From the NCBI GenBank assembly GCA_002441045.1, contig DJWQ01000060.1, forward strand, positions 1 to 12,377: a DNA stretch of 12,377 nucleotides, given 5' to 3'. Shown piece after piece: positions 7,008 through 12,377 of this stretch. Every line of letters starts with the position of its first letter. The first letter of the stretch is position 1. This DNA comes from Firmicutes bacterium UBA6226 (GTDB lineage Bacteria; Bacillota_A; Clostridia; Peptostreptococcales; Acidaminobacteraceae). The notes under the pieces were generated by a model. That model did no database searches, was not told the origin of the DNA, and worked only from the letters and a program-made list of their open reading frames with translations. A program made the translations under genes and the position numbers.

Positions 7008-7222
7008 TAGCTTTTTCCTCCTTTCGTTGTATGTTTGATGAAACTATCGATCGTTTCGAATTTCCAATCTTTATGACTATTGAAAGTAAATATAAATTCC
7101 TGTCCATTGGTCTGTCTTACACGAAGGCTGTTTTTACCATTCGGGAACCAAGTAGCGATCTTATCTCCGGCATAGACTGAGAAATATAATTCGAACCATT
7201 TAAAAACTTCATTGTGAGTCAT
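7007..7222 (-). CDS. Unrecognised 71-aa phage protein
   Basis: A small soluble protein with no family that I recognise. It is rich in aromatic residues (WFELYFSVY at 9-17, TWFP at 24-27) and has alternating beta-like segments (LRVRQTNGQEFIFTFNS, about 33-49), suggesting a compact beta-rich fold. There is no membrane segment, Cys cluster or obvious catalytic motif. The ATG at 7222 follows AGGAGG after five bases, and that site overlaps the stop of the upstream 184-aa gene (7232). Its own stop overlaps the ATG of the 20-aa ORF. The tight packing argues that it is translated, and its place directly before the replicase suggests an early role. Confidence 0.75.
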   Translation of the reverse strand: MTHNEVFKWFELYFSVYAGDKIATWFPNGKNSLRVRQTNGQEFIFTFNSHKDWKFETIDSFIKHTTKGGKS

Positions 7223-7231
7223 TTATTCCTC

Positions 7232-7786
7232 CTAAGATAATAGAATGTCGTCCAAGTGCCAGCACATCTGGTACCAAATCTCAGCAGTTCGTAAATCGTG
7301 TTTGCAGTTCTCGACCGTAAACAAGCCACCCTCACCATTTCGTTTGTATTCTCGATTCATAAATCTTGAAATGACGCCATCCACATAGTCCTTATTGTAT
7401 TTGGCGTCGTTCATAGAACCTAAACCGAGATTAACAATCATGTTCCAGAACCATTGACCTGTTCGATTACCCACATCGGGATCGTCCATAATATGTTCTT
7501 CGCAACGAATAGCAAGAGCAGTTAACATTTCCAAAATACTGCAAGACTGGTTATCCAAATAAGTTGTAATTATAAGACGTTCGTACTGACGCTCATATCC
7601 AAATCGATATCGGAGATCTATCCCATCTTCTGCTCTGTTACTGTCCATTCCGATAATATAGATAAACTCTATACTATGCAGGTGACTTAAAAGCTTCCTA
7701 TAGGATAGTCTCTTAGAATATTTTTCATTGCATACGAGCTGGTACATCCATTCAAAGTATTCGTTGTTCAGCTCGTTTCTCATCAT
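7232..7786 (-). CDS. Conserved phage protein of unknown function (184 aa)
   Basis: A soluble 184-aa protein resembling a family I recall from gut Clostridia-type phages without known function. Notable segments are EYFEWMYQLVC (9-19), SYRKLLSHLH (28-37), MDSNRAEDGIDLRYRFG near 47-63, a helical SCSILEMLTALAIRCEEHIMDDP region near 81-103 and TGQWFWNMIVNLGL near 109-122. The charged, Trp-rich sequence has no membrane segment and no catalytic motif that I can name. Two consecutive ATGs (7786 and 7783) are possible starts; GAGGTGG lies at a suitable distance, and the first ATG directly follows the TAA of the upstream 199-aa gene, so translation is probably coupled. Confidence 0.85.
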   Translation of the reverse strand: MMRNELNNEYFEWMYQLVCNEKYSKRLSYRKLLSHLHSIEFIYIIGMDSNRAEDGIDLRYRFGYERQYERLIITTYLDNQSCSILEMLTALAIRCEEHIMDDPDVGNRTGQWFWNMIVNLGLGSMNDAKYNKDYVDGVISRFMNREYKRNGEGGLFTVENCKHDLRTAEIWYQMCWHLDDILLS

Positions 7787-8386
7787 TTAATCATCCACCT
7801 CGTGCGGCTTTCTTTTACGGATATTCGAAAACTTTCTCTGGTCCAGCAGGATTTCGTAGTCACATTTCAACCTGTCATTTCTGACAAACACTGAATCATC
7901 CTCATACTCTCCAAAACTATTCAAAGAATCGAATCCAACGACGTCCTCAACATCATCTACTAATTCATCGTTATCGTCTGCCAGAATCTGATCGGCGTAA
8001 TAAGTAAGACTAATTTTTTCATAATCATCAAACTCGCCAAACTCTTCCGGAGCAATAACATAAGGTTTATCTATTGTCATAGACTCCTTTTTCATCTCTT
8101 CTTCATCTTCTGTACCAATATCTGAATAGTTCCTATAACCCTGTTCACGCAACCGAGCAGCATATTCAACAACGCTAGGTTTTTCTTTTGCATTGTCAGC
8201 CTTTGTTCGGGCATCGACGTCCTCGGTTTCTTCGGCAAAATCTATTTCTCTCTTGGAGAATACCTCTTTTACCGAATCAATTTCATCTTGAGCGATTTGT
8301 TCGTATTTTTTCTCGACGTAGCGCCAGGTAACTATCGACCCGACAGCTGCGCCCAGAATAAACATTATAAAATTTGTTTTACTCAT
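7787..8386 (-). CDS. Membrane-anchored acidic phage protein of unknown function (199 aa)
   Basis: The start was set at the ATG at 8386, seven bases after AGGAG, rather than at the GTG opening the frame at 8401. Residues 5-20 (NFIMFILGAAVGSIVT) form one N-terminal membrane segment, followed by a basic/charged heptad-like stretch that may be a coiled coil (about 22-45). The rest should be cytoplasmic and is very acidic. It contains VVEYAARLREQGYRNYSDIG (72-91) and a conserved-looking domain from KPYVIAPEEFGEFDDYEKISLT (107-128) to the C-terminal basic KRKPHE. I recall similar proteins in gut phages, always without function. The start overlaps the stop of the 53-aa membrane protein by eight bases, so the two are coupled. 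Confidence 0.85.
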   Translation of the reverse strand: MSKTNFIMFILGAAVGSIVTWRYVEKKYEQIAQDEIDSVKEVFSKREIDFAEETEDVDARTKADNAKEKPSVVEYAARLREQGYRNYSDIGTEDEEEMKKESMTIDKPYVIAPEEFGEFDDYEKISLTYYADQILADDNDELVDDVEDVVGFDSLNSFGEYEDDSVFVRNDRLKCDYEILLDQRKFSNIRKRKPHEVDD

Positions 8387-8540
8387 TATCGTTCTCCTCA
8401 CATTTTATTGTCATAACGGTTAAAGCTAATCCGCTAAAAAGCATGGAAACGCTTAACAATATACCTCCTGTGATGTGTCTTTTTCGCTTTGTATTTAACA
8501 CACCATCAAGTATGTATATAATGTTTTCTAAACTTTCCAT
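8379..8540 (-). CDS. 53-aa single-pass membrane protein
   Basis: The ATG at 8540 follows GGGAGGAGG, which lies in the last codons of the upstream 32-aa gene. The product has an amphipathic N-terminus (MESLENIIYILDGVLN), a basic patch KRKRH at 18-22, then one hydrophobic segment from about 25 to 45 (GGILLSVSMLFSGLALTVMT) and a short acidic tail. The stop at 8379 lies inside the start of the 199-aa membrane protein, giving an ATGAGTAA overlap. Good ribosome binding site, tight overlap and a clean membrane profile support a real gene. No family recognised. Confidence 0.72.
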   Translation of the reverse strand: MESLENIIYILDGVLNTKRKRHITGGILLSVSMLFSGLALTVMTIKCEENDNE

Positions 8541-8546
8541 ATGTAT

Positions 8547-8645
8547 TTACCTCCTCCCGCTAGATAAAATGGTAATACCTCCAACAAAACATATACCGGC
8601 CATCGCGGAAAGAGCATAAGATATAAATGCTAATGTGTTTTTCAT
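8547..8645 (-). CDS. 32-aa single-pass membrane peptide
   Basis: The ATG at 8645 follows AAAGGAG at normal spacing, 14 bases after the stop of the cell-wall hydrolase gene. The peptide is almost wholly one membrane span (LAFISYALSAMAGICFVGGI, residues 5-24), ending in Ser-Ser-Gly-Arg-Arg. Its final codons carry the ribosome binding site for the 53-aa gene. Size and shape would also fit a small holin-like or regulatory membrane peptide, but nothing shows that. No family recognised. Confidence 0.65.
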   Translation of the reverse strand: MKNTLAFISYALSAMAGICFVGGITILSSGRR

Positions 8646-8659
8646 TGTCTTATCTCCTT

Positions 8660-9136
8660 TCAATCGTATTTTGAAAAATAGTGATTTTCGACTTGAAATA
8701 GAGGAATTCCATATTTGCTATAATGACCCGCAGTAAAAAACATAACGTCGTAATTAGTTCGAGACTCAAGTTCTTCTCTAACTAGCTGGCAAATATCCTC
8801 TCTGACTTTACATCGATCTATCCTGCCGTTCCACATTGATGAAAAATGTTTTGGTTGATACACAACGTCGTATATTGTATTTGGAAAGTGTTTTGAATCC
8901 ACGCGATTTAGGATAGTGTCGATTACCAGTCGTTTCCCTTCCTCGCATTCTCCCTCCGCTTCTGCCATCGTCACTAAGGCTATTAATTCGATGTCTTCAT
9001 TAGATATCAATTCAACGTCCTTATTAGAGACTAAAGCTACAATTTTTTCAGTTTCTACATCATCGCCTGTAAAACCACTACAAGCCACAAAAATAAAGGT
9101 CAGAGAGAGAATAACTATTTTGCTTATTTTACACAC
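8660..9136 (-). CDS. SleB-like cell-wall hydrolase with a lipoprotein signal
   Basis: A 158-aa protein. The GTG at 9136 was chosen because AGGAGG lies six bases upstream; the open frame extends further back to a TTG at 9175, but that runs through a terminator stem. Residues 1-19 form a lipoprotein signal (MCKISKIVILSLTFIFVAC, lipobox FVAC with Cys19). Residues 50-155 match the SleB/Hydrolase_2 pattern of spore-cortex and cell-wall lytic enzymes: IALVTMAEAEGE with candidate catalytic Glu59 or Glu61, then LVIDTILNRVDSKHFPNTIYDVVYQ, then the FFTAGHYSKYG and FQVENHYF ends. Such enzymes cleave peptidoglycan glycan strands. Lipid anchoring would place it on the outer face of the membrane, unusual for a phage lysin. 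Two 8-residue repeats sit in the linker. The gene follows a terminator with no visible promoter. Confidence 0.83.
   Translation of the reverse strand: MCKISKIVILSLTFIFVACSGFTGDDVETEKIVALVSNKDVELISNEDIELIALVTMAEAEGECEEGKRLVIDTILNRVDSKHFPNTIYDVVYQPKHFSSMWNGRIDRCKVREDICQLVREELESRTNYDVMFFTAGHYSKYGIPLFQVENHYFSKYD
8984..9031 (-). repeat. Imperfect 24-bp tandem duplication in the hydrolase linker
   Basis: Two adjacent 24-base units encode VSNKDVEL and ISNEDIEL (residues 36-43 and 44-51) between the lipobox and the catalytic domain. The DNA copies differ at several positions, so the duplication is not very recent. It lengthens the linker between membrane anchor and enzyme. Confidence 0.7.
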
Positions 9137-9149
9137 ATAGGTCCTCCTA

Positions 9150-9190
9150 AAATAAAAAACTACCCTCCAATTCAAAGATCAAAGGGTAGT
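9150..9190 (-). terminator. Rho-independent terminator after the 310-aa DUF6353-like gene
   Basis: On the minus strand ACTACCCT (9190-9183) pairs perfectly with AGGGTAGT (9166-9159), with a 16-base loop and then a run of T residues down to about 9151. It lies about 27 bases after the stop of the 310-aa gene. Only ten bases separate the stem from the ribosome binding site of the hydrolase gene. Confidence 0.82.
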
Positions 9191-9216
9191 CATCTTGTTT
9201 TAATGTGGGTTTTCAC

Positions 9217-10149
9217 TCACATCATATCCCAAATATTACCGTCTACATTGAAATCAAGAAGGATCGTCCTCTCGTAGCCATTTACGAAATTACGGACCGT
9301 TTCCCTGTGGACATTATAAATACCGAAATCAACATAGTTATCGCCAATAGGATTTTCAGCATCGTAAACCCAACCAACTACCTGTCCGGCTTTTGTTCGA
9401 GGAATGCCAAGCATGTCATATACTTCATTCAAGAAGAGGCAACCATTTGCTCTGAGTTTATCGTTCGCATAATGTTGCTGAGCACGAAGAAACATCAGAT
9501 TATACTCTGAATCCTTTTCCCATCCAGTACAACCATCATCAAAAAACCGAGCGTAATCGCTATAAGTGTTAGGGTCTTCGGCTACTTGGATGGTTTCTTT
9601 AACCTTCTTTTCCTTACCATCTTCACCAACGACGATTTTTTCAATCTTTTTAGCTTTGATGTTGTGTCTTAGTTCGCGTTCTACTTCCTCACCAAAACGC
9701 TCGACTACACGGTTTCTGTATTCCTTGAATCCTTTATCCACCGTAGCATAAGCCGCAGCCAGAGCTACATTACGCTGACGAAGAATATTGTTCGATGCCA
9801 GTATGCTTCCAAGAGACAGGGCTCCAAGAGCTACTGCCGGAGCATAAAGCTTCGCAAGCTTAACGCCGGTTTGAACATAGACAATTGCCAGGTCCTTCTT
9901 TACATCTTCAGGAGTATATTCTTCTGCCAAAGACTCGTTAGCCGCGCAATTATGGATAGAATTAATATCTTCTTTAGTTTTCTCTAGAATATCACTCACC
10001 TTAGTGGTAGCCTTACAAGCCATAACGGCGCTTACTACGGTTCCAACCACACCTGCTACCACAAGAATTTCTGGGCTATGTTTCTTGAGTTTAAAACCCA
10101 TCTTGTTAAACGAACTACTTAAAGTTGTCATAAGTTCTGCTTTTTTCAT
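9217..10149 (-). CDS. DUF6353-like phage membrane protein (310 aa)
   Basis: Recognised as DUF6353-like, a phage family of unknown function. Residues 23-50 hold the family signature KHSPEILVVAGVVGTVVSAV...CKATTK with the first membrane segment (about 28-45). A second hydrophobic segment covers 102-120 (YAPAVALGALSLGSILAS), followed by RNVALAAAYATVDKGFKEYR (126-145). Residues 165-190 are a charged Lys/Glu insert absent from the shorter paralogue at 11601-12365. The C-terminal part has LNEVYDMLGIP...GWVYD...DNYVDFGIY (240-278), a module shared with two neighbours. The ATG at 10149 follows AAGGAG at 11 bases and lies two bases after the DUF6378-like stop. A terminator follows. The likely topology is two membrane passes with a large cytoplasmic C-terminal domain; the function is unknown. 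Confidence 0.85.
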   Translation of the reverse strand: MKKAELMTTLSSSFNKMGFKLKKHSPEILVVAGVVGTVVSAVMACKATTKVSDILEKTKEDINSIHNCAANESLAEEYTPEDVKKDLAIVYVQTGVKLAKLYAPAVALGALSLGSILASNNILRQRNVALAAAYATVDKGFKEYRNRVVERFGEEVERELRHNIKAKKIEKIVVGEDGKEKKVKETIQVAEDPNTYSDYARFFDDGCTGWEKDSEYNLMFLRAQQHYANDKLRANGCLFLNEVYDMLGIPRTKAGQVVGWVYDAENPIGDNYVDFGIYNVHRETVRNFVNGYERTILLDFNVDGNIWDMM

Positions 10150-10151
10150 AA

Positions 10152-10451
10152 TTAGATATTCTCCTTTTCTTTTTTAATATTAGCAGTGACGCTCAATGCA
10201 ATTTCTGCGCCGCAGGCAGCATAACCGGCCAAATCTACAAAGCTGTCTTCGGTTGCTGTTCCGGTCTTAATTCTAGCGATCTTAAGTAACGCCATCATCA
10301 TAGCTACGTCGGTTGCCGTAAAATCAACATCCTTGTATGTTGACCATAAAGCGGCTATTGACCGAAAATTATCTTCAGGGGAGCCGTATTCATTTTCTCG
10401 CTGGCCACATACACATTGTTTGGCCTTATCTAAAGTTTCTGCTCTCGTCAT
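10152..10451 (-). CDS. DUF6378-like phage protein (99 aa)
   Basis: The start was set at the ATG at 10451, which follows GAGGAG at good spacing; the open frame extends about 20 codons further back but only through the overlapping 35-aa gene. The 99-aa product matches the DUF6378 pattern as I remember it: RAETLDKA at 3-10, GQRENEYGSPEDNF at 16-29, TDVAMMMALLKIARIKTG at 47-64 and DSFVDLAGYAACGAEI at 69-84. The helical layout with conserved acidic residues and a YG-PEDNF motif recalls small all-alpha nucleotide-binding proteins such as MazG-like enzymes, but that is only a suggestion. No membrane segment. The charged C-terminus ends two bases before the start of the 310-aa DUF6353-like gene, so the two are probably cotranslated. 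Confidence 0.87.
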   Translation of the reverse strand: MTRAETLDKAKQCVCGQRENEYGSPEDNFRSIAALWSTYKDVDFTATDVAMMMALLKIARIKTGTATEDSFVDLAGYAACGAEIALSVTANIKKEKENI

Positions 10452-10453
10452 TT

Positions 10454-10561
10454 TTATCTCTCCTCGTTCAAATATTCGTAATACTCGGATTCGGTTGCAA
10501 ATAACATCCAACGTCCAGTCACAAAACCCATATAGCCGTATGATGTTAAATATCCTTCCAT
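10454..10561 (-). CDS. 35-aa aromatic-rich phage micro-protein
   Basis: The ATG at 10561 follows AGAGGG at six bases, eleven bases after the stop of the 202-aa gene. The product starts MEGYLTSYGYMGFVTGRWML and continues with an acidic tail rich in Tyr and Glu. Seven tyrosines, three phenylalanine or tryptophan residues and two near-repeated Gly-Tyr or Gly-Phe turns are packed into 35 residues. It is not a membrane segment. Its last codons (AAC GAG GAG AGA) contain the ribosome binding site of the DUF6378-like gene. I recall very similar short peptides in gut phage genomes at this kind of position, which supports a real conserved gene of unknown function. Confidence 0.72.
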   Translation of the reverse strand: MEGYLTSYGYMGFVTGRWMLFATESEYYEYLNEER

Positions 10562-10572
10562 ATCGAACCCTC

Positions 10573-11181
10573 TTAATTTAGCGGAAGTGCTTTAGGCAGT
10601 TTTAACATATACCCGTCTCGTACCCGAATTACAGATACGCTGCGAATATCAGTCCATCCGTATTTGTTATCCGTATAATTGCCGGTAATACCGACCAAAT
10701 CATACAAATCTGCTACGCTAACTAACCCATAAGTAGAAATCAATTCATCCATTCTTGATAAGACATCTTCGGCTTCTCCGCGATTATCCAAAATAATGTC
10801 GTCATAGTTATAGCCGGTTTTCGTCCGAGCCGCGCTATAATCTCTACGGTCATTTCCTTTATCGTAATAACTCCTGTAAGATACCTTAGAAGCAGTAGAG
10901 TTACTCTTTGTCTTACCGGTCTCACCGTAGAGCATCATATCAATACCGTTCGTAACAATATCCGAAATGGCTTTTTTAATTGCTGGAACCAAAACATCCA
11001 GCAAAATATAAGATTTTACATTACCGACGTCTTCCGAAATAAATACATCCGCAAACTTTTGGATCTCGTTTTTCTTCTTGGACTTCACTGTTCCAGCAAT
11101 TACTTTTTCCACTTTCTTTTCCGGCACAGATTCCCGCTGTTCTTCTTTGGATTTATGGGAATTTGGCTTGTATTGATCCAT
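10573..11181 (-). CDS. Conserved phage protein of unknown function (202 aa)
   Basis: A 202-aa protein that I recognise as recurring in gut Clostridia-type phages without known function. Residues 1-40 are highly charged and Lys-rich (YKPNSHKSKEEQ; TVKSKKKNEI). Residues 42-85 form a predicted helical segment (FADVFISEDVGNVKSYILLDVLVPAIKKAISDIVTNGIDMMLYG) that is amphipathic rather than a clear membrane span. Residues 90-125 are a low-complexity Ser/Tyr/Arg linker. Residues 127-202 are a folded domain with DDIILDNRGEAEDVLSRMDE and VADLYDLVGITGNYTDNKYGW, the latter resembling the C-terminal module of the DUF6353-like neighbours. The ATG at 11181 has AAGGAG at eleven bases. It follows a hairpin terminator by only about 30 bases. 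A DNA-binding or scaffold role is possible because of the basic N-terminus, but unproven. Confidence 0.85.
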   Translation of the reverse strand: MDQYKPNSHKSKEEQRESVPEKKVEKVIAGTVKSKKKNEIQKFADVFISEDVGNVKSYILLDVLVPAIKKAISDIVTNGIDMMLYGETGKTKSNSTASKVSYRSYYDKGNDRRDYSAARTKTGYNYDDIILDNRGEAEDVLSRMDELISTYGLVSVADLYDLVGITGNYTDNKYGWTDIRSVSVIRVRDGYMLKLPKALPLN

Positions 11182-11202
11182 CGTAGTTTTTTCTCCTTTT
11201 AT

Positions 11203-11240
11203 AAAAGAAAAAGAGAAAGCACCTTGTTAAAGGCACTCTC
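11203..11240 (-). terminator. Terminator-like hairpin before the 202-aa gene
   Basis: On the minus strand GAGAGTGCCTT pairs with AAGGTGCTTTCTC across a 4-base loop, with two G-T wobble pairs and a two-base bulge, followed by a T-rich tract (11212-11203). It is about 44 bases beyond the stop of the 79-aa gene and only 14 bases before the ribosome binding site of the 202-aa gene. The stem is weaker than those of the other two terminators. Confidence 0.65.
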
Positions 11241-11283
11241 CCTTTTAAGAACTCTGTCTTTCTATTTACTTAGTTCCATCAAA

Positions 11284-11523
11284 TTACTCGTCGATCTCAG
11301 CATCTTCGAATTCATCAAATTCTGCGTCCATCTTTTGCTGTTCTTTCTTGGCTTTGATTTTAGCCACCATCGGTTTGATTATGTACTTGTAAGTTGCTAC
11401 ACCTCCAAGAACTACCAATCCGACACCAACCGCCACCTTAATACCTTTTCTAGAACCCGCTGTTGCGATTTCCTCAGTTACTTCGATAATCTCTCCATTT
11501 ACCATGATTTCATTAGTATTCAT
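11284..11523 (-). CDS. 79-aa single-pass membrane protein with acidic tail
   Basis: The start was set at the ATG at 11523, which follows AAAGGGG at normal spacing; the frame opens at a TTG six codons earlier within that ribosome binding site. The N-terminal 25 residues are polar and acidic (EIMVNGEIIEVTEEIATAG), then SRKGIKVAVGVGLVVLGGVATYKYIIKP forms one membrane span (about 28-45), followed by a basic stretch (KIKAKKEQQK) and a strongly acidic C-terminus (EFDEFEDAEIDE). The Lys-rich side suggests a cytoplasmic C-terminus. No family is recognised. It lies between the 254-aa DUF6353-like gene and the 202-aa gene, with a hairpin terminator downstream, and it fits the membrane-protein block around it. 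Confidence 0.8.
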   Translation of the reverse strand: MNTNEIMVNGEIIEVTEEIATAGSRKGIKVAVGVGLVVLGGVATYKYIIKPMVAKIKAKKEQQKMDAEFDEFEDAEIDE

Positions 11524-11600
11524 TTTATTTTCCCCTTTCAAATATAGATAATTTTATAAGTTCTTTCATTAAAGACTGTGTTTTTTTCGCGCACCCAATA

Positions 11601-12365
11601 TTACCTATAGTCATACTTAGGTGCAACTTGATAATCAATAACAAGACAAGGTGTCCCATCATCAGCTAATTGTGAACTAAAATTCAAATCTATGTATCCG
11701 TGGTCAATATTCCATCCAAGATCATCGCCGATACTGGTAGGATTAAGCCCGATTTCATAATAGAATTCGTTGAGTGAAATATACATTTCATCTCTCATTT
11801 GTCGATTGAGTTCATTCTCGATTTTTTTCAATTTATCAATATCTGATTTGAAATATCGACCTGAAATCACATCATAGCAGAGGGTGTTACCTCTTTCGGT
11901 AATGATTATTTCTCGACTACTAACCGGATCTCGATTAATCCTATCCTTCGCAACAGCATCTCTTACAGACTGTTCTTTTTTCTCACCGATAGCTTCGATT
12001 ACTTTTCCTTTGTATTCTTTCAGAGCTGACTCGGATAGAGTATAAGCCGTAGCTAATGCAGCGTTACGACGGACATTTACTGAACTAGCCCCTACTAGAC
12101 AAGCAATAGATAAACCTCCAGTTACAGCCGCAGGAATATAACAAGTCCATGCAGTTTTTACGGTTTCAATGAATGTAAGTTTGTCTACGTCATCATTATT
12201 TTTTCTCTCTTCAATAAGTATAATCGCCTTCGGGGTTGCTTTGACTGCCATTACGGTAGTTGTAACCATTCCAGCGATACCGATGCCCGTTAATATCTCT
12301 GGACTGTGTTTACTTATTGTCATCCGTATACTTTTGGCAATTTTAGATAAGTTTGGTTTATTCAT
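11601..12365 (-). CDS. DUF6353-like phage membrane protein, shorter paralogue (254 aa)
   Basis: Shares the DUF6353-like layout with the 310-aa protein at 9217-10149. KHSPEILTGIGIAGMVTTTV...VKATPK lies at 19-46 with membrane segment 1 (about 22-42). Segment 2 is near 74-94 (CYIPAAVTGGLSIACLVGAS), then RRNAALATAYTLSESALKEYKGKV at 99-122 and the C-terminal LNEFYYEIGLNPTSIGDDLGW at 198-218. It lacks the Lys/Glu insert of the longer copy and has its own extended C-terminus. The two proteins are clearly related but far from identical, pointing to an old duplication or two independently acquired family members. The ATG at 12365 is only 12 bases from the window edge, so its ribosome binding site cannot be seen and a slightly different start is possible. 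Function unknown. Confidence 0.85.
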   Translation of the reverse strand: MNKPNLSKIAKSIRMTISKHSPEILTGIGIAGMVTTTVMAVKATPKAIILIEERKNNDDVDKLTFIETVKTAWTCYIPAAVTGGLSIACLVGASSVNVRRNAALATAYTLSESALKEYKGKVIEAIGEKKEQSVRDAVAKDRINRDPVSSREIIITERGNTLCYDVISGRYFKSDIDKLKKIENELNRQMRDEMYISLNEFYYEIGLNPTSIGDDLGWNIDHGYIDLNFSSQLADDGTPCLVIDYQVAPKYDYR

Positions 12366-12377
12366 TTATTCATTTTT

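Noticed and set aside
9137..9175. Upstream TTG start for the cell-wall hydrolase, adding 13 residues
   Set aside because: The extension runs through the 3' half of a terminator stem and its T-tract, while a GTG six bases after AGGAGG starts directly before a lipoprotein signal.
11059..11547. Plus-strand open frame of 162 codons rich in Phe, Leu and Ser
   Set aside because: It runs opposite the 202-aa and 79-aa genes and through a terminator hairpin; the hydrophobic look comes from reading Lys/Glu-rich coding DNA backwards.
11524..11575. Possible promoter (ATGAAA, 17 bases, TATATT) before the 79-aa gene
   Set aside because: The predicted start of transcription would fall inside the ribosome binding site, and the -35 match is poor. 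The other TATAAA nearby has no -35 partner.
1..12377. CRISPR array, tRNA genes, insertion sequence or attachment site
   Set aside because: No regularly spaced repeats, cloverleaf-like segments, transposase motifs or terminal inverted repeats were found by eye; nearly all bases are coding on the minus strand.

Overview
The window looks like part of a double-stranded DNA phage or prophage of a low-GC Gram-positive host, most likely a gut Clostridia-type bacterium. The reasons are a compact one-strand operon (every supported gene is on the minus strand, so transcription runs from position 12377 towards 1), almost no intergenic space, frequent start/stop overlaps, strong AGGAGG-type ribosome binding sites, AT-rich DNA, phage replication proteins, a free-standing homing endonuclease, and several families I know mainly from such phages (DUF6353-like, DUF6378-like). 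No capsid, tail, terminase or integrase gene is present, so this is an early or middle replication region. No intergenic gap is longer than about 80 bases. No tRNA, rRNA, CRISPR array or insertion sequence was seen.

Layout in transcription order: (1) 12365-8379 is a block rich in membrane proteins. It has two divergent DUF6353-like proteins, a 79-aa single-pass protein, a 202-aa soluble protein sharing a C-terminal module with the DUF6353 pair, a 35-aa aromatic peptide, a DUF6378-like protein, a lipoprotein-type SleB-like cell-wall hydrolase, and two tiny membrane proteins (32 and 53 aa). (2) 8386-6945 holds a membrane-anchored acidic protein, two unrecognised soluble proteins and a 20-aa ORF coupled to the replicase. 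(3) 6938-2895 is a single 1347-residue replicase that appears to join an SF3 (D5-like) helicase, a PrimPol-type primase, a DnaQ-type 3'-5' exonuclease and a family B polymerase. (4) 2867-2332 is a radical SAM gene split by a -1 frame change at a run of ten A residues. (5) 2329-1847 is a probable ssDNA-binding protein with an SSB-like acidic tail, followed by a hairpin terminator. (6) 1767-38 holds an HNH homing endonuclease translationally coupled to an SF2 helicase, and the start of one more gene is cut by the window edge.

Together the replicase, the SSB-like protein and the SF2 helicase could form most of a self-contained phage replisome. The most notable points are the order and extent of the helicase-primase-polymerase fusion, a near-perfect internal Shine-Dalgarno and ATG that could release a 745-aa polymerase from the same reading frame, the frameshifted radical SAM gene, and three terminator-like hairpins placed directly before ribosome binding sites with no room for a promoter. 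The last point suggests regulated readthrough or RNA processing.
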